Origin: Amphiura filiformis
Lineage: Eukaryota; Echinodermata; Ophiuroidea; Amphilepidida; Amphiuridae
Direction: 5' to 3'
DNA: 64,000 nucleotides
Assembly (NCBI RefSeq): GCF_039555335.1
Contig: NC_092628.1
Span: 79,734,713-79,798,712 of the forward strand
The notes beneath the pieces were generated by a model that had not been told where the DNA came from, did not search any database, and worked only from the letters and a program-made list of their open reading frames with translations. Each line of letters opens with the position of its first letter. Position 1 is the first letter of the stretch. The position numbers were made by a program, and so were the translations under genes. Shown here one piece after another: positions 48,990 to 58,757 of the stretch.

Positions 48990-49262
48990 TAATTATAGTT
49001 GCAGTATGTCGTTTTATACAAAGTCAATTTTATAAATGGCCTAATGTCGACTTTTTTGGGACACCGGAAATTATACTTTGCTCAGAATTGTTATTATTAA
49101 ATTCGCATATTGTTTTCTATCGCTTAAAGCATAGCTCGCACGTAAACAATTCTTAATTCCTCTGAATCTATTATATTCTAACTTCTGAATATGGTCAATC
49201 GTGTCAAAAGCTTTTGATAAGTCTAGGTACACTTCTATAGTAGACTTCTCCGTAGTCCACAT
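48990..49262 (-). mobile_element. Degenerate LINE reverse-transcriptase fragment
   Basis: 49071-49262 codes VYLDLSKAFDTIDH and ASYALSDRKQYANL, the RT palm of CR1/Jockey-like LINEs. Next in another frame is SGVPKKSTLGHL, a decayed form of the G-V-P-Q-G-S motif. Several indels. Confidence 0.7.
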
Positions 49263-49450
49263 GCCATTGTGAATACTCTTGCTATATATTACATTTTTAT
49301 TCTGATTTGGATTTGTTCACAATTGATAGATTTTCCTTCTCAGTCATCGTACTCCCTCTGTTTGCTTGATACCAAGTGATTTGGGGATCAATAAACTGGA
49401 AAAGACTCCAAATAATCAGAAATGTTCAGTGAGCTTTCATTATAATTATG

Positions 49451-50398
49451 TTAGTCTGGCTGCCAGTGGGTATGGCGTTGTTTTGGTGCCCATAGTTTTG
49501 TTTTTGATGGATATTGCTTCTCAAGACCACCAACTTACTTGAGAAGCAAACGCAATTTTGCCACAGAAGCTTGTTTTGGTGTCCATAGTTTTGTTTTTGA
49601 TGGATATTACTTCTCAAGACCACCAACGCCCTCTGTCAGCATTAGGCATTTTGAGATATGACGGGTCAAAGTTCATACAGAGGTCAAAATTCAAACTGAT
49701 CAAATGCTGTTGAAAAGTTCTCCAAATTATTTCTCTTGATATGACGATCCAGACAAAATATACTTTTACTTATCTGTGACATACCCTTCTGGAGTTATAA
49801 ACAAAAAAGTCAAAGGTCACCATTTGACCTCGCTCGGCCACAGGGGTCAAAACCTGAAAATACTCCAATTTTTATGAAAATTCTATAAACAATTAAAAAA
49901 AAGAACAGTTTGCAATAGCTAGGATGTTTCATTACCATGGTAACATGGTGACATAGGTCAATGTCCATTAAATCATATAGACCTGACCATTTGTGCTATG
50001 GTACTATGGTTAACCACGTAAGGAAACATCATACACAATACAAACTATTATTTTTCTGCATGGATTTTCTATGATCAGCAATTTGAGACTATTTTGGTAA
50101 AGATCGGAGCATTTTTCAGGTTTTGATTTCATCCCTAAAAGCATACTTTTCTGGATCACCATGACAAGGGGAATAATTGGGAGAACTTTTCAACAGCATT
50201 TGAACATGTTGAACAGTTTGAATTTTGACCTCTATATGAACTTTGACCCGCCATATCTCAAAATGCCCAATGCTGACAGAGGTCCAGTAAACTTATATTT
50301 GATGTTGGTGGTCTTGAGAAGTTATATCCATCAAAAACAAAACTATGGACACCAAAACAAGCTTCTGTGGCTTCTGTGGCGTTTGGCAGCCGGACTAA
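49451..50398. mobile_element. Inverted-repeat element abutting the minisatellite
   Basis: TTAGTCTGGCTGCCA at the left and the complement of GGCAGCCGGACTAA at the right bound 948 bp. Inner arms share TTTTGATGGATAT and ACTTTTCAACAGCATTTGA in opposite orientations. One arm contains a local duplication (49482-49530 and 49572-49626). Non-coding. Confidence 0.65.
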
Positions 50399-50970
50399 TA
50401 GTAACTGCGATCAGAGGTGGTTCAGCAGTAACTGCGCTCTTAGGTATTTCAACAGTAACTGCGATCTTAGGTATTTCAACAGTAACTGCGATCAGAGGTT
50501 GTTCTACAGTAACTGCGATCAGAGGTAGTCCAACAGTAACTATGATCAGAGGTTGTTCAACAGTAACTGCGATTAGATGTAGTTTAACAGTAACCGTAAC
50601 TGTGATCACAGGTAGTTTAAATGTAACTGTAAGCTCAACAATAACTGTGATCAGAAATAGTTCAGTTCAACAGTGACTGTGATCAGAGGTCAGAAGTACC
50701 TCAACAGTAACTGCGATCAGAGGTAGTTCAACAGTACCTTTGATCAGCGGTATTTCAACTGTAGCTGCGACCAGAGGTAGTTCAATCGTAATTATATAAT
50801 ATCAGAGGTAGTCCAACAGTAACGTGAGATCAGAGGTAGTTCAACACTAACTACGATTAGAGGTAGTTCAACAGCAACTGATATCAGATGTAGTTCAATA
50901 GTAACTACGATCAGAGGTTAGTTCGGCAGTAACTGCGATCATATGTCTTTTAACAGTAACTGCGATCAGA
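50399..50970 (+). repeat. 27-bp minisatellite, first block
   Basis: The unit is AGTAACTGCGATCAGAGGTA plus GTTCAAC, with frequent variants. Because 27 is a multiple of three, long nine-residue-repeat frames appear on both strands (TVTAIRGCS-like); these are not considered genes. Confidence 0.9.
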
Positions 50971-50973
50971 GGT

Positions 50974-51406
50974 AATAATAATAATAATGGAGCGTATTTA
51001 TACCGTGTAAAAACCATCAAAAAGATCTCAGGGCGTGAAAAACAAAAATGCAAAGGACACACAGTGAAACAAAAAACCCTTAAGATTCAGGGAAAGCAAG
51101 TTGGTAAAGAATGAGTTTTAAGACATTTGAATTGACCGAGAGAAGTGATATTGCGGATGGTGTTGGGAAGGGAATTCCAAGCTACAGGGGCAGCATAACG
51201 AAAGGAAGGCTGGCCGACAGATGATAAATTAACACGCGGGATCCTGAGAAGTTTTTCAGATGATGAACGGAGGGAGCGCTGAGGAACATAAGTACAGAGA
51301 ACCGAGGAGGGTAAGAGGGAAGGGTACTCTCAAAGTGCCGGTAAGCAAAAACACATAATTTAAACTGAATCCGGAATTTTATGGGTAGCCAATGAAACTC
51401 ATTCAT
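50974..51406 (-). mobile_element. LINE 3' fragment within the minisatellite
   Basis: The minus strand codes FHWLPIKFRIQFKLCVFAYR, the conserved C-terminal region of CR1/L2-like ORF2, and runs to an (AAT)n tail near 50974. Inserted into the minisatellite. Confidence 0.65.
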
Positions 51407-51482
51407 TCATTCATTCATTCATTCATTCATTCATTCATTCATTCATTCATTCATTCATTCATTCATTCATTCATTCATTCAT
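51407..51482. repeat. (ATTC)n microsatellite
   Basis: About 19 ATTC units. The following ATATTTTATTTTGCCA is the complement of a LINE 3' end, so this is probably an expanded (GAAT)n tail of a second minus-strand LINE. Confidence 0.85.
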
Positions 51483-51599
51483 ATTTTATTTTGCCAATCA
51501 CCAATCAATAATACAATGTACTCATAAAGTATGGGGGGGGGGGTGATATGATATGAACATATTTACGTTTTTTAACAATGGGCCAGGATGCAGAGTTTT

Positions 51600-52840
51600 G
51601 GATCCTCAAAAAGTAACTGTGATCAGAGGTAGTTCAACATTAACTGCGATCATAGGTAGTTCAACAGTAACTGTGATCAGAGGTAGTCCAACAGTAACGT
51701 GAGATCAGAGGTAGTTCAACAGTAACTGCGAGCAGAGGTATTTCAACAGTAATTGTGATCAGAGGTAGTTTAATAACAGTAGTTTGCGTTTGACAGCCGG
51801 ACTATTAAATTACTATTAAGAGGTAGTTCAGTAGTAACTGCGATCATAGGTATTTTAACAGTAACTGTGATCCGAGGTAGTCCAACAGTACTGTGATCAG
51901 CGGTAGTTCAACAGTAATTGCGATCAGAGGTAGTTCTACAGTAACTGCGATCAGAGGTTGCTCAATAGTGGCTAATATCAGAGGTAGTTCAGCACTCCAT
52001 CAGTAACTGTGATCAGAGGTAGCCCAACAGTAACGTGGGACATTAACTGCGATCAGAGGTAGTTCAACAGTAACGTGAGATCAGAGGTAGTTCAACAGTA
52101 ACTGCGATCAGAGGTAGTTCAACAGTAATTGTGATCAGAGGTAGTTTAACAGTAGTTTGCGTTTGGCAGCCGGACTATTAAATTGTAACTGCGATCAGAG
52201 ATAGTTCAGTAGTAGGTATGTTAACAGTAGCTATGATCCGAGGTAGTCCAACAGTACTGTGATCAGAGGTAGTTCAACAGTAATTGCGATCAGAGGTAGT
52301 TATACAGTAACTGCGATCAGAGGTTGCTCAATAGTTACTAATATCAGAGGTAGTTCAACAGTAACTGTGATCAGAGGTAGTCCAACAGTAACGTGAGATC
52401 AGAGGTAGTTCAATAGTTTGCGTTTAACTGCGATCAGAGGTAGTTCAATAGTAATTGTGATCAGAGGTAGTTTACCAATAACTGCGATCAGAGATAGTTC
52501 AACAGCAACTGAGATCAGAGGTAGTCCAACAGTAACGTGAGATCACAGGTAGTTCAATAGTTTGCGTTTAACTGCAGTCAGAGGTAGTTCAGCAGTAACT
52601 GCGATCATGGGTGTTTCAACAGTAACTGCGATCACAGGTAGTTCTACAGTAACTGTGATCAGAGGTTGTTCAACAGTGACTAAGATCAGAGATATATAAT
52701 TCAACAGTTCAGACGTAGTATAACATTAACTGTGATCACAGGTAGTTCAACTGTAACTGTGAGCTCAACAGTAACTGTGATCAGAAGTAGTTTAACAGTA
52801 CCTGCGATCAGAGATAATTCAACAGATGTAGTTTAATATA
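51600..52840 (+). repeat. 27-bp minisatellite, second block
   Basis: Same unit as the first block, with variable copies. Twice (near 51785 and 52155) the array contains TTTGCGTTTGNCAGCCGGAC, copied from the end of the element at 49451-50398. Confidence 0.9.
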
Positions 52841-53846
52841 TGGGACATGCATTACCATCCATCCAAATGCCAAATAATTTCAGTCACCAGAAAAAGAAAT
52901 ATGGTGAAATTTGACTATCGTATGAACAACAATATTTTATCAAGAACTGATTCTATCAAGGATCTTGGTATTGATATTTCATCTAGTCTTGTATGGAATG
53001 ACCATGTAAGACGTGTTGTCAACAAGTGCAATAAAAGGTTGGGTATGATAAAACGTGCAGTAGGATTTAACGCTGCCGAAAGGGTCACAAGGACACTTTT
53101 ACTGCACTGGTCAGGAGTGATGTGGGGTATGCCAGCTCTCTCTTCGATTAATTGAAGGCATCCAGAGGAGAGCAACAAACTATACTCTACATTACCCCGA
53201 AATTAAACCTCCTTCCTTTGTCTTTTAGATGTGAAATCCTTGATCTCACATTCTTTTTTAGATGTAAAATGGAACTTTATGACCTTAATCTTAAGCATTT
53301 TGTTGTTTTTAACTCCACCCTCAAGGACCGTCCCACCACCAGATCATCTGCTGACCCCCCATTGTTGATTCCCAAACGAAGCAAAACCGAATCTCACAGG
53401 GCATCGTTTTTCAACCGTATTGTTCCCATGTGAAATCAACTTCCTCTCAAAATTAGATCCACTGTCAACATGTCCTTTTTTAAGAGCCAGCTCTCTGAGT
53501 GGTACAAGAACAAACTAGAGGAGAGTTTTGATCCTTACAACACATGTTCTTGGGTAACATGTTGCCAGTGTTCTGGTTTTAGGCTTGTGTATTTTTTTTT
53601 CAAATTTTTTGGGAGTGGGGAGGGCGTGTCCTCATTGTTTTGATCTTTGCACCTGTTAGTCCTTGCCTTTCAAAATTTGTATCTATACTTCCTTTTTTTT
53701 GTATGTACTTTTGAATATCTATACTTCCTCTTTTTTGTATGTACTTTTGAATATTCATGTGCAATATATTCTGATGTTATATTGTAATTACTGTACGTAT
53801 ATATCAGTGATAAAGTGTAATAAATAAATAAATAAATAAATAAATA

Positions 53847-53877
<31 letters not shown>

Positions 53878-53880
53878 ATA

Positions 53881-53910
<30 letters not shown>
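52841..53910 (+). mobile_element. LINE 3' half with (TAAA)n tail
   Basis: 52847-53095 codes HPSKCQIISVTRKRN and IKDLGIDISSSLVWNDHV, the region after the RT palm. The C-terminal domain continues in shifted frames to about 53570, then a 3' UTR ends in about 90 bp of TAAA/TAAATA repeats (53819-53910). Frameshifted and dead. Confidence 0.75.
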
Positions 53911-53912
<2 letters not shown>

Positions 53913-54284
53913 CTGGCTGCCACTGTTAACAAAGAGCAATTAGCAATTTGTTATCATCGATTGACTTGTTTATGTTCTCGTGCTTAAGTTGTGATCATCA
54001 TGAACAATCTACTACGATATTCTAAATAGACTTGACCCAATTACCTGGAATAAAATCAACAATTTTGGTATCTGTTCATCCAAAACACAGCGTGGATGCC
54101 GGGCTGGAAAGAATAAACAGCGTAATATCAAAACTGTCACTGATATCTTTGATCGTTCTGGTATAACATTTGAACGCGGTGTTAATCATTCTAACCTCTC
54201 ACCGATTCAGATTAACCACAATCAAGGCGATAATCTCATTCACATAGCGTGTAACTCTGTAGATTCTAGTAATGATAAAGGCCT

Positions 54285-55134
54285 ACCTCGGACCAAATTC
54301 GCGTCATGGAATGCGTGGTCTATCAATAAGAAAACTACGTCTCTTGTTGACCTTGTCGTCGACAAAGATCTCGATGTTCTGGCTCTGCAAGAGACATGGC
54401 TCACTGGAATACCTCGAGATGACTGCACGCTTGCTGACATCAAAACTTCACTCCCGAACTTTGCTATCTTCAATACCCCTAGAGGAACGCGAGGCGGGAG
54501 CGTGAGTCTATTGCTGAAGAGTGGATTTACTGCACGTTTCAACACATCCACCAGCATTGATTCATTTGAACACACTGACTACTCAATTTCCAGGAACACG
54601 TCCTCACTAAGAATCATCAATGTGTATCGCAAACAGGAGATTGCTTCCAAAACGTTCCTCACCGAATTCTCCTCGCTACTTGAATGTGTTTTATCCTTGC
54701 CTGAAGAGGTTGTCATCTCAGGTGATTTTAAGTACCACGTGGACGTTGTTGACGATAGAGACGCGTGTGCCTTCAAAGATCTTATTGATGAAGCTGGACT
54801 CCAACAACATGTCTCCGTCCCAACACACCGCTCAGGACATACTCTCGACCTCATTCTTTCACTTAAAGACTCTAGTTTGATTAGTGATGTTGGTACTGTG
54901 CAAAGTTTGCCTTCTGATCACTATGCTGTGTTATGCACACTCAACTTTGCTCGTCCTGCGGCTGTGAAACAGAGACTTCGCTATAGGAAAATACGCGAAA
55001 TTAACATTGATGAATTTAGGAATGACATTGAATCATCTGAAATGTACACCCATCCTGGAACCAATGTTAACGAACTTGCAAACCAGTACAACTCTATCCT
55101 TCGCGAGCTTCTCGGAAATCAAAACTTGAAGTAG
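54285..55134 (+). CDS. LINE endonuclease frame (APE-type)
   Basis: Open from about 54060; holds the apurinic-endonuclease-like domain: ASWNAWSINKK, the metal-binding LQETWL, SGDF and the catalytic SDH. Ends early at TAG 55132-55134 by frameshift; homologous coding continues at once in another frame (DRQIYIDTCRSYRYALNEAK). Confidence 0.8.
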
Positions 55135-55444
55135 ACAGGCAAATCTACATCGACACCTGCAGGTCTTATAGATATGCGTTGAACGAAGCAAAGCGTACTT
55201 ACCATAATGACAGAATAACTGGAAGCAACTGCAAACAGCTGTTTAGAATTGTCGACTCGCTCACCAACCCGAACAAGGATCGCGTTCTTCCAACGTCCAA
55301 ATCTCCTGCTCACCTCGCAAATGAGTTCGCTGACTTGACAGTAAGATTCAGAAAATCCGTGAAAACCTGAACTCGAGTTGCCACACCGAGCTTTCTGTTA
55401 CTCTCGTCGATGATTGTTCCAGTTGTTTTGACGAGTTTAAAGAA

Positions 55445-56923
55445 ATGACGGAGGATAAAGTTCGTGAGCTGATCATGCAATCTCCAGTGAAAAGTTGTTC
55501 TTCTGACCCTATACCTACTCCTCTCCTGAAGAAATGTGTGAACTCTCTTGTCCCTGTCATTACGAGGATTATAAATCTGTCCCTCACCTCTGGAGACTTA
55601 CCACAGTGTTTCAAAGTTGCTAAAGTGACACCTCTAATCAAGAAAAAGTCGCTGGATAAAGACATTTACAAGAACTACAGGCCGGTCTCGCTACTCTGCT
55701 TTCTTTCCAAACTTTTGGAAAGATGTGTCATGGCTAAGTTACAGGATTATTTGACCACCTACAAACTGTACACATGCACACAATCAGCTTATCGTCCTAG
55801 CCATTCCACCGAGACTGCGCTTTTGAAGGTTCAGAATGATGTGCTTCAGTCAGTTGACGGCCATCGGGAGGCAGTGCTCGTCCTTTTGGACTTGAGCGCT
55901 GCCTTCGATACTATCGACCACCAAGTCCTTCTTAAGAGACTCCAACTTCGCTATGGCATATCTGGCACTGCTGTAAAGTGGTTCTCTTCTTACCTCAAGG
56001 ATCGCTCACAAACTGTTAACATTGACAACTGCGAATCCAAGCACCATAAGATTATCTGCGGTGTGCCTCAGGGATCGGTGTGTGGTGCTCCGCTATTTAC
56101 TCTCTATACTGCACCAATCAGTGATATCATCTCTCGCCACAAGTTGCAGCACATCGAGTACGCGGACGACACTCAAGTTTATGCATGTTTTGAACGGCAT
56201 GAGAGAGACTCTGTTATCCATCGTCTGGAAGCATGCTTTAGTGACATCAAAGCATGGGCAGTGAAAAACAGACTCCAGCTTAAAGACGACAAGGCGGAGA
56301 TATTGCATTTTAGTTCGCGTTTTATTGACTCCGAACCACTTCCGCCGGTTAAGATTGGTGATGCGTACATCAGTTCAAGCCCGGAGGCTCGCAATCTAGG
56401 AGTCACATTTGATAGCCATCTTAGACTTAAGACTCATCTTTTAGTCCACGCTTTCATCACCTCCCGTTTGGACTCCTGTAATTCGCTCCTTACAGGCCTG
56501 CCTGACATTGATCTGCAGAAACTCCAGAAACTCCAAAATGCCTCGGCCCGTCTCGTCACATGCACTAAACGCAGAGAACACATCACTCCCATCCTTGAGC
56601 GCCTCCATTGGCTACCAGTATCACACCGAATCAAATACAAGGTTCTTCTTCTTGTATTCAAAACTGTCAATGACCATGCCCCTGTCTATTTAGATGAGCT
56701 GATATGCCGCTATATGCCCATCCGCACCCTCCGGTCCTCCTCACATAACTCTCTCAGGTTCCCATCGCAGCGTCCACGGACACACTATTATGGCCATAGG
56801 GCATTCGCTGTTTGTGGGCCAGCACTCTGGAACCCTCTGCCATTAGAGATCAGAAATGCTGCTACAACTGACCAGTTTAAATACCATCTGAAAACATTCC
56901 TTTTCAAGGATTACTATGGATGA
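55445..56923 (+). CDS. LINE reverse transcriptase frame
   Basis: Intact 492-codon frame of the LINE at 53911-57183. Catalytic Asp residues are present in FDTIDH and YADD. The segment linking palm and thumb is shortened compared with related elements, which probably makes the protein non-functional. Part of a mobile element, not a host gene. Confidence 0.85.
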   Translation: MTEDKVRELIMQSPVKSCSSDPIPTPLLKKCVNSLVPVITRIINLSLTSGDLPQCFKVAKVTPLIKKKSLDKDIYKNYRPVSLLCFLSKLLERCVMAKLQDYLTTYKLYTCTQSAYRPSHSTETALLKVQNDVLQSVDGHREAVLVLLDLSAAFDTIDHQVLLKRLQLRYGISGTAVKWFSSYLKDRSQTVNIDNCESKHHKIICGVPQGSVCGAPLFTLYTAPISDIISRHKLQHIEYADDTQVYACFERHERDSVIHRLEACFSDIKAWAVKNRLQLKDDKAEILHFSSRFIDSEPLPPVKIGDAYISSSPEARNLGVTFDSHLRLKTHLLVHAFITSRLDSCNSLLTGLPDIDLQKLQKLQNASARLVTCTKRREHITPILERLHWLPVSHRIKYKVLLLVFKTVNDHAPVYLDELICRYMPIRTLRSSSHNSLRFPSQRPRTHYYGHRAFAVCGPALWNPLPLEIRNAATTDQFKYHLKTFLFKDYYG

Positions 56924-57242
56924 TTACACCATGCTGGTGCATTGTTATGACATTGTGCTATATTTTTACCATATTTGTGTTGATTATGATATTGCTTTTG
57001 TTGTTTTTGTATGTATATGATATATGCTATGCTCTTTTGAAACTACTGAATTCATGTGGTATCTGTAATGTATTTTATTGTTTAAATTCGCTTTTTATCA
57101 TGTTGCCTGTACAGCGCTCAGTGGCTTGCTTGCTTGCAATGGGCGCTTATAAATCCCTCCTTTATTTATTTATTTATTTATTAGCATGGCTCAAATATAA
57201 GTGGTTAACAGTAGCACTTAACTGCTATGTGTATTAAACTTA

Positions 57243-57702
57243 GGGGATGTAATTTTCTTTGGAAGCGGGGTCATGAATATGTCGGTAACCGGAGTCAATA
57301 TTTTTATGACCCCCTATCGCGGGTGAAAATTTTATGATCCCCGTCAGCCTACACAGACTCGAGAAAAATTATTCAATGCCGGGCCGGGACTAAGGGGGCG
57401 GAGCGCGAGCGCGCCAAAACTTTTGAGCTAAGAAAGTGCACGAAGCGCATCAAAATTTTGATCGTAAGCACAAACATTTTGCATCAAATAATAAAAGATT
57501 GTGCGCACATTTTGATTGGTAACTTAAAGAATGCCCGCGCAGCGCACGGAATTTTTGAGTTACCAACCCATAATAATTCTATAACCCCCCTATTTTGGGT
57601 GTTGAAAATTATACCCCCCCTCATATTTTTGGTCTAAAAATTCTATGACCCCCAGTATATTCATGACCCCCTCCCCCTTCCAAAGAAAATGACAGCCCCC
57701 TC
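57243..57702. mobile_element. Element with TTTTCTTTGGAAG terminal repeats
   Basis: GATGTAATTTTCTTTGGAAG at the left faces CTTCCAAAGAAAATGACAG at the right; the inner arms carry TCATGAATAT and GACCCCC. Non-coding. It ends exactly where the next element begins. Confidence 0.55.
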
Positions 57703-58383
57703 CCCAGCAAACACAAAAACGTTTTTAAAACGTTTTAAATAAGTTATATTTTGGCTTTTGGTTTAGGTAAAAACGTTTTAATAACATTAAAATGTCGGGT
57801 TATATAAAGGTCATGATAACGTTTTAAAACGTTTTGCATGAAAACACACTACAACAATGTTTTCAAAAAATGTTATTGTAAACTATTTTTGCAAACATTT
57901 TTGCCAAATATTGTGTCAATACTTAAATAACATTATGTTAAAATATTTGAACCCAGCAAACACAGAAATGTTCTTAAAATGTTTCTTTCAAAACCTTTTA
58001 GTAACATTTAAATGTCGGGTTATATAAAGGTCGTGAAAACGTTTTTAAAACGTTATTGAAAATATTTTGGGCAAACATTTTTCGCAAAATATTTTTTCAA
58101 CCCCAAAATAACATTCTGTTTAGAATGTTTTGTATCAAGTTTTCAAGAATGTTTTTGGAATGTTATTAAAACGTTTTTATACCTTTTATATAACCCGATA
58201 TTTAAACGTTTTCTGTAAAACATTTTTGTTTGCTGAGCAGTAGATTATCAAAAATGTTTTTAAGGTTATGAAAACGTTTTATACTCTTAATATACCCTTT
58301 ATATAACCCGACATTTAAACGTTTTCTGACAACCTTTTATAACCTTTTGCGAATGATGTCGAAAACGTTTTGTGTTTGCTGGG
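57703..58383. mobile_element. Element with CCCAGCAAACAC ends and AACGTTTT repeats
   Basis: CCCAGCAAACAC at 57703 and its complement GTGTTTGCTGGG ending 58383 are the termini. A second internal start, ACCCAGCAAACAC, lies at 57952 and an inverted TTTGTTTGCTGAG near 58225, so copies are nested or tandem. The interior is rich in AAAACGTTTT palindromes and TTATATAAAGGTCNTGA. Confidence 0.65.
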
Positions 58384-58530
58384 TCAATACTAGACTATAG
58401 TCGCATTTATCGTAACATTATTTTTTATAATTATTTCCAGAAAAAAAAAAAACACTTGTAAAATTTCTGGCGGCCGTGCAACTTTTTAGAGTTACACGCC
58501 CTTGTTTCATAGCTTTTCATTGCCTTGGTT

Positions 58531-58757
58531 TTACAAGTATGATTCCAATTTTCCACGACGACGGACATCACAAGTCCAGCAATGGAATCCTCCTCCAAGC
58601 GAGTTCGCGAAACGTATAGAGACTGGAATGGTCTTGATACCCAGCTTCTCAAACATCCCAATGGTGGACTTTTCATTCTTGTCAACGACGACACGAGTGG
58701 GGTCCAGCATTAAGACGTTCATGGATAACCATTTGGAGGTAAGCCAGAGGGGGTGAT
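58531..58757 (-). CDS. GATM: GATM last coding exon (active-site Cys)
   Basis: Acceptor TTTTTCATTTCAG, stop complement of 58531-58533. Holds the catalytic [11 protein letters not shown] block. Confidence 0.95.

Larger units (their letters stand above)
53911..57183 (+). mobile_element. Nearly complete CR1/L2-like LINE
   Basis: The ORF2-like region begins near 54060 (a C-R-A-G-K-like start). The APE-type endonuclease spans about 54285-54960, with ASWNAWSINKK, LQETWL, SGDF and SDHYAV. The reverse transcriptase (55445-56923) has LLDLSAAFDTIDH, GVPQGS and YADDTQVY. The C-terminal domain has LHWLPVSHRIKYK and ends FLFKDYYG. A 3' UTR ends in (TTTA)n at about 57160-57183. Defects: frameshifts near 55120-55135 and 55345, and an in-frame loss of probably 30-40 codons between KTH and LVHAF near 56437. 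In GDFK the usual Asn of the endonuclease G-D-F-N motif is Lys. Confidence 0.88.

Noticed and set aside
50161-50676. 171-codon frame with nine-residue TVTAIRG repeats
   Set aside because: Produced by the 27-bp minisatellite, whose period is divisible by three, and continuous with transposon-end sequence.
53670-53939. Tyr/Ile/Leu/Phe-rich minus-strand frame
   Set aside because: Translation of the (TAAA)n tail of a LINE.
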